From contig NC_073358.2 in assembly GCF_027580225.2 (NCBI RefSeq), forward strand, positions 46,276,001 through 46,340,000: 64,000 nt of DNA, in the 5' to 3' direction. The translations under genes were made by a program, and so were the position numbers. The notes beneath the pieces are model-generated. The model searched no databases. It was not told where the DNA came from and was given only the letters and a program-made list of their open reading frames with translations. Of this stretch, positions 47,562-59,577 are shown one piece after another. The first letter of the stretch is position 1. Each line of letters begins with the position of its first letter. The stretch is from Misgurnus anguillicaudatus. Taxonomy: Eukaryota > Chordata > Actinopteri > Cypriniformes > Cobitidae.

Positions 47562-48347
47562 ATGAATGTGGTTCAATAAAGACATGAAAGATCAGAATGT
47601 TTTGTGTAATTATTTTAAGACACATTATGTTTGAAGAGTTTGGTTCCAAAACGCGATAAATGCCATTTTAAAAAAAATGAGTTACTGCTAAAATCAGTAT
47701 TGTATAAGGTCAGTATTAAAAAGTACATTCTTAATTTTACGCAAAATCCGCCATGTTATTCTGTCATCTTTTCTCCCTTTTTTCCCCAAAACGCGATAAA
47801 TGCCAGTCCTCATCCTCTGCAGAACGCAATAAATCCACTCAACAAATCACAGCGCACCATTTGCATTGTAAACAACAATGGCGGCAGGTTGAATACACAC
47901 AGAATCTTAGTTTTCCTCTTCTACTTTTCACTTTGTGATCAACAAACAAACAAAAACAAAATAATACCTTTTTGATGGCATTAATCAACCTGTGGTGATT
48001 TTCTGTGATGGAAAAGAAACGTTAGCCATCAAAATCTAATAATTTACGTGAGAGGCACTCAGGCGAAGAAAAAATGCCGGCTATTGCATCAAGCTTCTGT
48101 CATGCTAACACATTAACCCCAGGGGATCTTATGAAAAACTTATCATTATTTTTAGGGGTGTAACGATTTATCGCGTGTCCCATTGAAAATGCCTGTCTGA
48201 AATCGATTCTGAATCACAAAGCTGTGTTTTTTATATCATGCTTTAAAAAAAAAACTCATTATACAGAATCATTCAAAATGTTCTTTATTATCATGAAAAT
48301 ACCTGAAACAATTTGAAGAACAGTGATATAAATTTTCCTGTAGACAT

Positions 48348-49568
48348 TGGCTGTTTCTCAGTGTGCGTTCTTCGGCGATCTTGCGTCCTCGTGTCCTCGC
48401 TCTGCGTCATCATTAACGGTCGAAGTTCATTCCAATGCTGAGTCCCAATTCGCCTACTTATACTACGAACTAAAAGTATGTACTGTTTTTGTGAGGAAAA
48501 TGTACGTACTTTTGAGTGTGTAGCAAAAGAGTATGCACGTTCTGGGACGTACTTCGATGACGTCATGCAACGTGAACGACAACGTGGTTGCCTAGTTACG
48601 CACACCAAACGCAGGTCGTTTGTGAGGCGGCTGGTTATGATGTTCATGTGCAACAATGTGTGTAACGAAAGCTACTTATTTTAAGGTCAAAATTGTTTAT
48701 AGTATAACTATTGTTTAACGTATGTTATGCTTATTTTATACGTATGTATGCAAATCAAAAATACCGCGATGAAAATGAACCATGCTTTTACTATAGTAAA
48801 AGTTTAGTAACCATATTTCTTAATAAAGTTAACATTTGTACAGCCACAGTATTACTACAAATAAGTCAGTGTGGTTAAACTATGATTAGTGTAGTAAAAG
48901 GTGTTTATTTTCATAAGGGTTTATAGTAAGGTATAAATCTAAGACAGAAACATAAAAAGAAATACATAAAAAAGACACATGCATGAGACAGTACTACAGC
49001 CATGGTACTTTATTTTCACAACATCAACCGAACATTACGAGACAATGAAAGATAACTTTAATTAGGGTTAAACATTTGAATTCTCACACTTAAAAGCTGA
49101 GGGCGCATCTCCGCTGCTGCGTCTGGCTGCCATATTTACATCACCACAAAGCTCCTCCCTCCCGCACGCAATGGGTTGTGGGCAATATTAGCCGTTGTGT
49201 GGATCGATCTGCACTTCGAAATCTAACCGGAAATAGTAGACCATCCGGGTATCTTTGGGATACTCATTTCAACATACTACGTTTTGGGACGTACTAATTC
49301 TAGTTTCGAATACTATTTAGGACGGATAGTATGCGAATTGGGACTCAGCACAATTCTCAAGAACGCAAGGACAGAGGACGCATGAAAATACCCGGATGTG
49401 TTCTTGATATCGAGGATGCATCGAGTGCAGACTTGCTAAAATCGCTTTACGCCCCAGAAGTCATTGCGGCAAAACTTCCGAGTTCGTTCTTCCAAGGTCG
49501 CCTGGCAAGACCGATCTCCACGAGGACGCAAGTCCGTTCTTTGCGTTCTTGGAATTGAGAAACAGCCA
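48348..49568. mobile_element. nested element with TGGCTGTTTCTCA ends
   Basis: TGGCTGTTTCTCA at the left and TGAGAAACAGCCA at the right. Arms share GTGCGTTCTT...GTCCTCG-type sequence in inverse. TTTCCTG occurs close outside both ends, a possible target duplication, but exact limits are unclear. Confidence 0.65.
48436..49350. mobile_element. innermost palindromic element with TGCTGAGTCCCAATTCGC ends
   Basis: Perfect 18-bp inverted termini (TGCTGAGTCCCAATTCGC and GCGAATTGGGACTCAGCA), flanked by CAA on both sides. Arms include GTACGTACTTT-like sequences. Confidence 0.85.
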
Positions 49569-50041
49569 TTTCCTGGAATAACATTTGTAATGCTGCTTCT
49601 TCTGTGGCACAAGGGGAGTTTGTGCTCGAGAGCGCCCCCTGGCTTTGGGATGTACCGGGATTTCGCCGTAATTCATTAAAATTCATTAATTTAGAATATG
49701 CACTTTTGCACGATTTATCATTACACCCCTAATTATTTTACTTAGTCAACGAAACTCGATCGTTGTCAAAAAAGTTCAGCGAAGACGTCTCAAGGATGAC
49801 AGCAGCAATGACAGTGTTCTTAATATGACAAAATAAGTGTTTTGATTAATGCCATTAATGTGTTTTTTTTATTCAGTCTATACCACTAGTCAACTAAATG
49901 AATATAACATGGCAAAGATGAATGCACGTTTATATATTGATTCAGTAGATTTGTAGCATTTTGGAAAAAAAATGTCATGGATTTATTGCATTTTGTGGAA
50001 AAAATAATTATGGATTTGAATTTTTTTATGTTTATATAACC

Positions 50042-50547
50042 CAATGCTTCTCAAATAGTGGGGCGGGACCCCCAGGGGGGCTCGAAGCGATGCCAGGGGG
50101 GGCGCGCGAGACCCCGGGGAAAATACTTTTTCAGGAAGTGATTTTTTTGCACTGTCACTTGAAGACATTACACCCCAATCACGCTGATAAGCTGCTTGAG
50201 TTTTTATTATTATTTATTGATTATATTTAATTTTTATTTTTCAGTATCAAATGGTCAAAAAATATTATACTTTAAATAAGGATTGTTTTTTTTCAGGCAA
50301 ATTGATGCATTTTAAGTCTGTTTTTTATTTTGTAACAAAAAAATGTAAATAAAGTTATTATTTGTTGTAAGTTGATCGATATTTCTATTTTTGTGTTTTC
50401 TTTAATGTTAATAAGGATACAATGTTTTGCAGATGTGTTATTTTATAGACAAATTATACTATTTACAGTCGCGGCGGAGAGTTGGGGGGCGCGAAATGTT
50501 TACTTCTTCCTAGGGGGGGTGTGACAGAAAATAATTGAGAAGCACTG
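50042..50547. mobile_element. hAT-type element, 506 bp, perfect 8-bp duplication
   Basis: CAATGCTTCTCAA and TTGAGAAGCACTG ends, flanked by ATATAACC at 50034-50041 and 50548-50555. The body has GGGGGGCTCG- and GGGGGGCGCGCG-type G-rich patches. Confidence 0.9.
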
Positions 50548-50791
50548 ATATAACCTAAAGATGCTATGTGAAAGTTTGTAACAGAAAATAGTGGTTTTCA
50601 TCTTGTCACTTTCTTGGTATAGAAAACACATTTTTACCAAAATTAGTCAAAATGCATATATTGTGTTTTGGAACCAAAATCTTTGTTTGTTAATACCCTT
50701 GACTCAGATGAAGATCAGATCACACTGTATGACAATTTCTTCAGGACACCATGAAATTCCAAATGGTTCACATACTTTTTTTGCCACTGTA

Positions 50792-51700
50792 TAAAAAAGC
50801 AAAACAAAAATATTTTTGATACCATATGTACATACACTGTAAATGCTTTTCAAAAAGCAAGAACCAAAGGTTCCAAAGGTCCTCTTAGTATTGTCAATGT
50901 GTGATGTTGCCTTATCTATTTCAGATAGATGGATGAAATTAGTTTTGAACATTACGCACAAATTGGTTTGATGAATTGACTCTTACTGCTTGTTCACTCA
51001 CAGCTGCTAGCTCTATGGGGGAATTAACTGTGCCATGTGTTTTGAGTCATCACCTACAATGCTACAAGTTTTTTCCTTTCATATTTTATTTGCAACAGAA
51101 TCATAACAAAACAATTATTCATCACTTGCCTTAGCTAGCACGGTTAATAAGCTAATTGTAAGTACAGTATCACTGTTATATTTATAACGCTGTATGTGTG
51201 TGATATATTCCTCAGACAAGTTGGCACGCACACCCTGAGACATGTCTAGGGACTGCAATATCAATAAAAACAACTAAGATCTAAGAAGGATAATTTGAAC
51301 GAGCTCCTGCAGGGATTTGAGGCAGGGCTCTTTATTCAGACTCTGTCCAGTAAACAACAACCAGCACAGCAATACATAAAACCACTTCAAAACCATAGCA
51401 ACCACACAGCAATGCTCTGACAATTGTCGATTTTTCTGGTTTACAATGTGAATGGGGTGAGGACAGACACAGTGGGTGACGCAAGGTTTAAAAAGGCGTT
51501 TTGTCATGATACAAGTATTCAAAATGGATTACAGTTTTAACTGGAGTGAGGGAGTGCTGAATAGGTGTGGTCCGGGTAGGAGGCGAAGTCCACATGGCAG
51601 AGCCATTTAGAAAGAGAGTTCTGATAAGGAAGTCCAAAACGCTTGGCCGTCAATTATGCCCTGTCCCAAATGGCGCACTTCATGTGGACTTTCGGTCTCG
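50792..51700. other. intergenic, unassigned
   Basis: I see no gene, intact repeat or regulatory motif that I can support. Confidence 0.4.
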
Positions 51701-51702
51701 TG

Positions 51703-52105
51703 GCCTTAAATGAATAGTCTACTCATTTTCAATATTAAAATATGTTATTACCTTAACTAAGAATTGTTGATACATCCCTCTATCATCTGTGTGCGTGCAC
51801 GTAAGCGCTGGATCGCGCTGCGATGCTTCGATAGCATTTAGCTTAGCCCCATTCATTCAATGCTACCATTTAGAGATAAAGTTAGAAGTGACCAAACACA
51901 TCAACGTTTTTCCTATTTAAGACGAGTAGTTATACGAGCAAGTTTGGTGGTACAAAATAAAACTTAGCGCTTTTCTGAGCGGATTTAAAAGAGGAACTAT
52001 ATTTTATGGCGTAATAGCACTTTTGGGAGTGCTTCGACTCGCCTGAAAAGTCCGCTCCCCTTCTCACTCTCATAATGGGAGAGGGAGGGTGTAACTGCGC
52101 CGAGT
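51703..52105. mobile_element. half copy of the palindromic MITE at 17668-18398
   Basis: It starts AATGAATAGTCTACTCATTT and follows the left arm and centre of that element to CGAGTCGAG, where it stops abruptly. The right arm is missing. Confidence 0.85.
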
Positions 52106-52299
52106 CGAGAGCGCGTAGTACAAGGCAGGGGATTATTAAACATGTAAAAGTTTATTTGGATTGTCCGAGGAGCATATTATTCAAAAATATTGTTTGCCAA
52201 ATCTGTAATTTTATTTGCTGGAAGAAATAAAAAAGGAGTCACTAGGAAAAGTCACAAAATAGCAGGTATTTCAAAACTTCTTGTAAACCTTCATTTTTT

Positions 52300-53600
52300 T
52301 GTATTCCGGTTCTTTTCAGTGTACTATAGCTTCAGTTTTGTCTTTAACTGGAGGAAGTTTTGATGCATCCGATTGTTAATTTCATCAATGCACTTTCATA
52401 TAGTGAGTCAGTAGGGCTGTAGTCATTGGGTGACAGGGCTATCTGGGTGTCATCTGCATAGCTGTGGTTAGCAATTTGTTTTTTATTATTTGACCAAGTG
52501 GTAGCATATTCATTCATTAATTTCTCTTTTATTCTTTTATGAAAATGCATTATTTGTACAAGGCAAATACAATTCATTTAAATTTTCCTTTACCTTTCCA
52601 TGATCAGAAAGGAGTAGATGGAAGAATAATATTTTTATATTTATCTGCCCCCTCATATACAAATTAAACAGAAGTGGGGCAAAAATCGAGCCCTGTGGGA
52701 CTCCACGTGTCCTGGATGTCTACTCAGATTTATGGTTACCTATGTTCACATAGTAACCTCTCGCATTTAGGTATGATTTAAAACCCAGAGAGCCCTACAC
52801 AGTTTTCCAGTCTATGAAAGAGTATGGTGTGATCTACCGTTTCAAAGGCAGCACTAAGATCTAGTAGCACCAGTCCTGATATTTTACCTGAATCAGAGTT
52901 TAAGCGCATATCATTTATTATCTTTATGAGCACTGTCTCTGTGCTGTGATGCTGACGGAAACCAGATTGAAAATTGTCCACAAACTTTTCAATGATATTG
53001 CCCATAAAAGGAAGATTTGAGATTGGCCTGTAGTTGCAAAGTATGGTTTTGTCTAGGTTACTCTTTTTTTAGGAGATGCTTAACAACTGCAGTTTTTAAG
53101 GACTCTGGAACTTGCCTGTGATGAGAGAGGTAATCGCAGCATTGTCTGTCTATATAATTACTAAAATATCCAGCAATAACAAAACAACCAAATTCAGAGG
53201 AGATATGTTGAGAGTTGCTGGGGTGTATTTGGGAGGTCTATAAATAATTGTAAACAGAATGCATATTGTACCTTTTAGAGAAATACACAAATATTCAAAT
53301 TACTGTTAATCATCAAGTAACACTTGACAACTTTCATTGAAAGGCATCTTTGAATAAAAGAGCTATTCCTCCACCTCTTCAGACACTTATAAAAGTAAAG
53401 TTGGTTAAGGATGATTCATTGAGGACTGTAGCGCTGCAGCTGTCATCTAACCAGGTTTCATTTAGAAACATCAAGTCCAGGGTGTTAGTGGTGACGAGAT
53501 CATTAACTAAAAATGATTTGTTCTTTAGTGAACGGATGTTCAGAAGTGCTGATTTAACAGTAACTGGTTTTGGCACTGTAGACATCTCAGACTGATGTCT
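52300..53600 (-). pseudogene. degenerate L2/CR1-like non-LTR retrotransposon
   Basis: On the minus strand, in order: an endonuclease N-terminal fragment (LLNIRSLKNKSFLVNDL, LDLMFLNETWLDD; 53379-53585), the reverse transcriptase core (FQSGFRQHHSTETVLIKIIN, GLVLLDLSAAFETVDH; 52778-53005), the block GVPQGSIFAPLLFNLYMRG (about 52655-52710), and the catalytic YADDTQ motif (52344-52577). There are multiple frameshifts and a large internal deletion between endonuclease and RT. The GVPQGS and STET blocks point to the L2 clade, judged from motifs only. Confidence 0.85.
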
Positions 53601-53889
53601 AATAGGCAGTAGATTAAATAGAATTGCCGTGCGGCTGGAGAGGGCCTTCGTCTTTCTATCACATATCAGGACAGAGACAGCAAAAACTAAAGGGACATTG
53701 GGCTCCCGCTTGTTCTGGAAACATTTATGATTGCTGTCGCAGCAGTAACAACACCTTTAGTTGTTTACACAAGGACACAGCCAATATTTTATTAAAAACC
53801 AAGTGTTTGTAGTCATAAACTCAACACTCAAAACAAACTGAGGTGTTTCATGCAATAGGCGCAGTTTTCTCTGCTGCTGATTAAAAATC

Positions 53890-54160
53890 ATTGGCTTTTG
53901 ATGTGATCTACTTAATTTTTTTGCCTAATGAAATAATACAATGTAAAAATGTTTCACCAAAATCATTAAGTAAATCATTGAGTAAAATTAACTCAATTTT
54001 TCTTTTGCAAGTTTTTGCACTTAGGTTTTTCAAGTGAATTTACTTAATGAATTTAAGTTTACTAAGTAAAGTAAAATTATACTGTAAAAAATTTGGTATT
54101 TACTTAAAAATATTATGTATAATAATATTGTTACCAAAACATTTTAAGTAGTTTTAAAGG
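53890..54160. repeat. AT-rich repeat fragment
   Basis: TTACTTAAT, AAGTAAATCA and TTTTAAGTAG blocks recur in both orientations, resembling a common fish MITE. Termini are not resolved. Confidence 0.35.
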
Positions 54161-54169
54161 GTTAGTTAT

Positions 54170-56400
54170 TTAACCCTTATATTATGTTCCGTGTCAATTT
54201 GACCTGTTTTGATTTTTAAGCTGTCGGATAAACCAGTTAACCTGTGATTTTATTCTTGAAATTTTGTGACTTTTTCTCATTTATGGCCGTGAACATGCAT
54301 GCAAAGTTTGGACATGCTGATACGTTTTGAAGTGTACCAAAATAATTTTGTAACGATTTTGAGGTTCGCGGGTCAATTTGACCCACATTTTGTTTTGTTC
54401 CAAAGCAACTGTATAGACCTAAATTAAATATATATTATTTTAGTGTTTACTGCTGTATTGGTGTTTCACTATCCTGAAATGGGGGTAAAAATGCTTCTCC
54501 TCACTCTTTTGAGTACTGAAAAAGTCTTTTACAGACACAGATGGTAAAAGTGAGCTATCGGGCCCTATTTTAACAATCTAAGCGCATCGTCTAAAGTGCA
54601 TGGTGCACGGTCTAAATTGGCGTGTCCGATGCCACTTTTGCTAATTTAATGACGGGAAAAATGGGTTGTGCGCCGAGCACAGGGTCGAAAAGGGTTGTAC
54701 ATAATTTTTTAATGAGTAATGGGCGTGTTTTGGACGTAACGTGCAATAAACCAATGAGAGTCTCAGCTCTAATCCCCTTTAAAAGCCAGTTGCGCTGGTG
54801 CTATGTTTAATCCCTATTTAGATGACGGACTTTGTAAACTGAAAAACTAAGCGGATGAAGAAGATCCCCAGTTTAGATTAATGTTAAATAATTGTGTGGT
54901 TTTTCACTTGTATTGGAATAGTTAATTTTTTATTAATACCTTTAAAACCCGTTTTCTTTTAGTCATGGAAGTAAAAAAGCAGGCTTTCAATTGCTTTAAA
55001 TGTATGGCTATCCAATATCATAAAAAATAATTTACAAGTATGTAAGAAAAGGTTTGTACTCTAAAAATACTTTATTTGTTACAAACAGGAGATAAAGAAT
55101 TTACAAACGGCTCTCCGCAAGGTTCAGCACTTGGACAGCGTCAGTTTTTTTTAAGCATTACTTAAAAATATTTCTCATCCCACCATGTCCACAGGTACAG
55201 AGTCATCATATACAATAAATCCGTGAGGTAGCATTTAAAAAAAAAAAACATTTAAAAACAGATGCATTTGTTTAAAGCAACGCATTTATTTACTTACCAG
55301 GCTACAGGTGAAGCAGCTCTTTTGTCGTCTAACGTCTCATAATTAGTCCTCATTTATGTCCAAGAGACTCAATAATAATCTTTTACATTCAATCCTTTAA
55401 TCTTTCATATTTAAAAGCGTTTTTGTGCTGCTGCGCATTTATGTTTGTGATAAGCAAACCCGCGTCGTCGTCCCGTTTAGTCGCATATTACTAATGCGCT
55501 CTTTAAATAACAAAAAACATATTGCACCATTGACTTTAGACCAGGTTTTTGTTGGTCAATGGCGTAGTCTATTTTATTTGCCTCAAAATACCAACGCACC
55601 AACAATGCACCTGAACACACCTCGTTTTCAGACCAGAACGCCCATGGGCGCAAAAGGGGGCGCAAATGCATTTGATATTTAAACAATGTGGCGCTAAACG
55701 CGAAAATCATAATTGCGCAGGATGGAAACTAACAAAAGACACTTGCGTCGCGCATTGCGCCGCATTGCGCCGGGTGTAAGATAGATAGAGCCCATCATTT
55801 CTATTTACAATGTATATGAAATACTACTTAAGTTACCATTTTCTTCCAGACATTTTGTTACTTTTTCTCATTTAGGGCCATGAACATGCATGCAAAGTTG
55901 GGACACATTGATGTGTTTTGAAGTGTTTAATGATTTTAGTTACGATTTTGATGTTCGCGGGTCAATTTGACCCATATTTGTTTCACGGCAACTGTATAGA
56001 CACACATTAAATACATTTATTGCATGTATGTTGATGTTTTACTACCCTGGAAAGGGAAAAGTGAGTACTATTTTTAGTACTGATAAAGACTTCCTCAGAC
56101 ACAGAAAAGTAATTTCTATTTTCAATGTATGTAAAATACTACGTAAAGCAGATGAGTTCAGACCCACAGAAAATCCAGAGATTAATACAGGTGATGCCAG
56201 TCGTGCCCCACGAAACATGACACCAAAATAAGCACCATTTGTGTAAAATGCAAGAAGTCAGAAAGCACATGCTTGATGTGTGCACATCATGTAAACAGTG
56301 ATTTCTTGAATTTGTACAATGAGCCTCAAGAACAAAAGATGAGCCTGTTTAGAAAAAGAAAAGCTTAATTTCATTTCACAGCAATATTAAATAGTTTATT
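54170..56400 (+). mobile_element. piggyBac-type relic with internal duplication
   Basis: TTAA followed by CCCTTATATTATGTTCCGTG and TCAATTTGACC is a piggyBac-like terminus with TTAA target. Sequence around 54265-54560 (TTTTTCTCATTTATGGCCGT, GTTCGCGGGTCAATTTGACC) is repeated directly at 55855-56120. Reading frame 56200-56330 encodes ISTICVKCKKSESTCLMCAH, a Cys-rich end like the piggyBac transposase C-terminal domain. The 1.2-kb element at 54560-55793 separates the two copies. Confidence 0.6.
54560..55793. mobile_element. DNA element with GGGCCCTATTTTA ends, copy A
   Basis: It starts GGGCCCTATTTTAACAATCT and ends GTGTAAGATAGATAGAGCCC, flanked by ATC on both sides (54557-54559, 55794-55796). It is rich in GCGC near the ends (CGCATTGCGCC). 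No transposase frame. Copy B is at 57483-58590. Confidence 0.75.
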
Positions 56401-56520
56401 TAGGTTGTTTTAATCATAGGTAAGTTAAAAAAAAACATGTTGAATAAACATTTACAATGTTAAATTTTACAACAGTTTTGTGCAACATTTGTTAAAACAA
56501 ACATATTAAAATTTGTGGTG

Positions 56521-56930
56521 TCATTTTTGAATCCTATAGAGAAATTCTTTAGTGCTTGTAGGTGAAAGGTTTATGATTACCATCCTTAGCAGATGCGCTT
56601 GCAATGACCGCTGCTGCCCAAGAAATAGGTACAGTGGAATGTCAAGGTTGAATAAGGCATACAGGAAGATTTCTTGCGTTGCAAAATAGGATGTTGAATG
56701 TGATGTGAATGAGGCCATGTGGCCTCATAGTCAAGACAGAAGAGACTGTCAATAGTGGCTATGTCTTATACTCCAATAGATTTTACTGCGTTTTGGTTTA
56801 CATGTATTCTTTAGAATATTTACAGTTTTTCAGTTTTCAGACATGGTTTGAAAAAGATGAATGTCATGGAATCAATAAAAAATGTATCAAAGCATTTCTT
56901 ATTCTGGATCCAGTTCTTTGCAAAAAGGCA
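56521..56930 (+). pseudogene. IS630/Tc1-like transposase C-terminal fragment (+)
   Basis: From 56521 the + strand reads SFLNPIEKFFSACR, stop, KVYDYHP, corresponding to the (F/I)LNPIEEFFSAW block with the final catalytic Glu of IS630-like DDE transposases. It is broken by stops at TGA and TAG. An inverted copy is at 58592-59060. Confidence 0.7.
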
Positions 56931-57482
56931 AATTTGACACAGCCAATATAGAAAGACAACAAATGGCACTGGCATTAGGCTACATGGTGCACTGATTTGC
57001 ACTGAGTATTTTGTGTTTTTTGTACACTGTGTAATGATTGACTGAAAAAGCTTATATATCTGTGTGCAAATTTTGCTTCTGTTGCATATTTTAAATGTTT
57101 TGGCGCAGTTAGAGTCTTTTGCAAACAAAATGTGTCATTTTGACCATGAGTGCCGCTGTTTAGTTCTGTGTGTTAACTGTTTTGAAAATGTGGAGTTTGA
57201 ATTGACGACTGCATCAAAGCAATCAAGAAAAACTGTAATCATGTAAATGTCACCTTTCTTTACATATTTATTATTACATACCACATTATGATGAGCAAGT
57301 AAGAAGAGACTGATCTCAGTACTGGCATTAGCACAGTTATTGCTAATTGAGTAAATTACCATGTCATGATTTTTATTGTGTCACCTACAGTCAGCACTGT
57401 TCTGAATGATGGTAACCACAAAACTCCAAGAAGAAACAAAAACTCCTCTAAATCTCAATGATAAATGAACATTAAACACTAA

Positions 57483-58590
57483 GGGCCCTATTTTAACGAT
57501 CTAAGCGCATTGTCTAAAGCGCACAGCTCAACGTCTAAATGGACGTGTCCGAATCCACTTTTGCTAATTTAACGACGGGAAAAATGGTTTGTGCGCCGAG
57601 CGCATGGTCGAAAAGGGTGGTACAATTTTTAATGAGAAATGGGAGTATTTCGGGCGTAACATGCCATAAACCAATGAGAGTCTCAGCTCTCATCCCCTTT
57701 AAAAGCCTGTTGCGCTGTTGCTATATCTAATCCCTATTTAGATGACGGACTTTGTAAACTGAAAAACTAAGCGGAGAAAGAAGATCCCCAGTTTAGATTA
57801 ATGTTAAATAATTGTGTTGTTTTCACTTGTATTGAAATTGTTATTTTTTGGATTAAAACCTTTAAAATCCGTTTTCTTTTAGTCATGGAAGTAAAAAAGC
57901 AGGCTTATAGTTGCTTTAAATGTATGGCTATCCAATATCATCAAAAAATAATTTACAAGTATGTAAGAAAAGGTTTGTACTCTAAAAATACTTTATTTGT
58001 AATAAACAGGAGATAAAGAATTTACAAACGGCTCTCCTTTCAGCACTTGGACAGCGTCATTTACTTAAAAATGTTTCTCATCTCACCATATCCACAGTTA
58101 CAGAGTCATCATATACAATAAATCCGTGAGGTAGCATTTAAAAAAACATTTAAAAATAGATGCATTTGTTTAAAGTAAAGCATTAATTTACTTACCAGGC
58201 TACAGGTGAAGCAGCTCTTTGTGCCTTCTAACGTCTCTTAATTAATCCTCATTTATGTCCAAGAGACTCAATAATAATCTTTTACATTCAATCCTTTAAT
58301 CTTTCATATTTAAAAGCGTTTTTGTGCAGCTGCGCATTCATGTATGTGTTAAGCAAACCCGCGTTGTCGTCCCAATTAGGCGCATATTACTAATGCGCTC
58401 TTTAAATAACAAAAAAAATATATTGCGCCATTGACTTTAGACCAGGTTTTTGTTGGTCAATGGCGTAGTCTATTTTAGTTGCCTCAAAATAGCAACGCGC
58501 CAACAATGCGCCTGAACACACGTCGTTTTCAGACCAGAACGGCCATGGGCGCAAAAGGGGGCGCAAATGCATTTGCTATTTAAACAACGC
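57483..58590. mobile_element. DNA element with GGGCCCTATTTTA end, copy B, right end lost
   Basis: It starts GGGCCCTATTTTAACGATCT and matches copy A over its length (for example CAGGCTACAGGTGAAGCAGC). It stops at about 58590, where the IS630-like fragment begins, so its right terminus is missing. Confidence 0.8.
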
Positions 58591-58591
58591 G

Positions 58592-59060
58592 GCCTTGGAT
58601 CCAGAAAAAGAAATGCTTTAATACATTTTTGTATTGATTCCATGACATTCATTTTTTTCCCAAACCATGTCTGAAAACTGAAATATTGTAAATATTACAG
58701 AGAATACATGTAAACCAAAGCACAGTCAAATCTAGTGGAGTATAAGACATAGCCACTATTGATAGTCTTTTCTGTTTTGACGGTAGGCCACATGACCTCA
58801 TCCACATCACATTCAACATCCTCTCTTGCAATGCACCTACAGGAAAAATCTTCTTGTATGCCTTATTCAACCTTGACATTCCTCTGCACTTATTTCTTGG
58901 GCAGCAGCAGTCAAGGGCATTTGCTCATAAGGATGGTGATCATAAACCTTTCACCTCCAAGCACTAAAGAACTCCTCTATGGGATTCAAAATTGGTGAAT
59001 ATGCTGGGAGGAATAGCATCATCATACGAGGGTGTACTCCAAACCACTCATTGACAAGGT
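58592..59060 (-). pseudogene. IS630/Tc1-like transposase C-terminal fragment (-)
   Basis: Minus strand reads NEWFGVHPRMMMLFLPAYSP, ILNPIEEFFSAWR, stop, KVYDHHPYEQMPL, then further frame fragments. The YSPxLNPIEEFF block with the catalytic Glu is clear. The upstream part with the first two Asp residues is deleted or frameshifted. It lies inverted to 56521-56930. Confidence 0.8.
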
Positions 59061-59570
59061 GAGAGTGGTGCAAAGCCTAAGACCTCCTTCATCCATGCTG
59101 GCAAAGAACAAGACAGATGTGGCACCTTTTTTATAAGGCCTGTTGCTATTTGAAGATTTGTGTGAATTGTCAAACAGGTGCTTCAGTGAGTTCATACTGA
59201 TCTAGGTAGTTTCTAATAGTTAGGAACAGATGGTTTCCGTATGCTTACCATAGCTAAAACAATGGAGTTTGGACAGCTTGAATGACATCCTTGTTAACTG
59301 TTTTGCAAGGTGGAGAAATGTGTCAATCCAATCAGAAAGAGTTAACACATTTGGAAGACGTGTCTTCTGCTCTGCTGAGAAAGTGATGATGAAAACTGAG
59401 TGGATCCTAGTTTCTTTCAAAGCAATCAAGAAAAACTGTAAGTTGAATTTACTCAATAATTCATTTATTAAAAGAAAAGTTTTGTGTTATTTTTACTTGA
59501 GTTTTAGTTAAAAAAACTAAATAGAATTTACTTGTTTTATTTAGTTAAATTTACTAAGGTACATTAAAGA
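59060..59570. other. remnant sequence after the IS630-like fragment
   Basis: 59288-59450 repeats in direct orientation parts of 57163-57245 (GTTAACTGTTTTG, AAGCAATCAAGAAAAACTGT), probably the same transposon family. No intact frame. Confidence 0.45.
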
Positions 59571-59577
59571 AATAAAC

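Larger units (their letters stand above)
48153..49731. mobile_element. hAT-type element with 8-bp target duplication
   Basis: TAGGGGTGTAACGATTTATC and the inverse GATTTATCATTACACCCCTA, flanked by ATTATTTT at 48145-48152 and 49732-49739. It contains two further nested palindromic elements. Confidence 0.85.
47639..50678. mobile_element. 3-kb element with TTTGGTTCCAAAAC ends inside Tc1
   Basis: TTTGGTTCCAAAAC at the left and GTTTTGGAACCAAA at the right (50665-50678) are perfect 14-bp inverted repeats. Similarity continues weakly for about 30 bp. Tc1 sub-terminal sequence flanks both sides. It contains hAT elements at 48153-49731 and 50042-50547. No transposase of its own is visible. Confidence 0.7.
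45405..50791 (+). mobile_element. Tc1 transposon relic broken up by nested insertions
   Basis: The right terminus (GGTTCACATACTTTTTTTGCCACTGTA then TA) ends at 50791. Its sub-terminal parts (CATCTGAGTCAAGGGTATTA read in reverse, then AATGTGTCTTAAAATAATT) match the left side (CATCTAAGTCAAGGGTATTG, AATGTGTCTAAAAATAA). The left tip itself appears lost. Insertions separate the parts: a TTAA MITE at 45544-46459, and a 3-kb element at 47639-50678 that itself carries further insertions. The transposase remnant is at 46525-47561. Confidence 0.75.
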
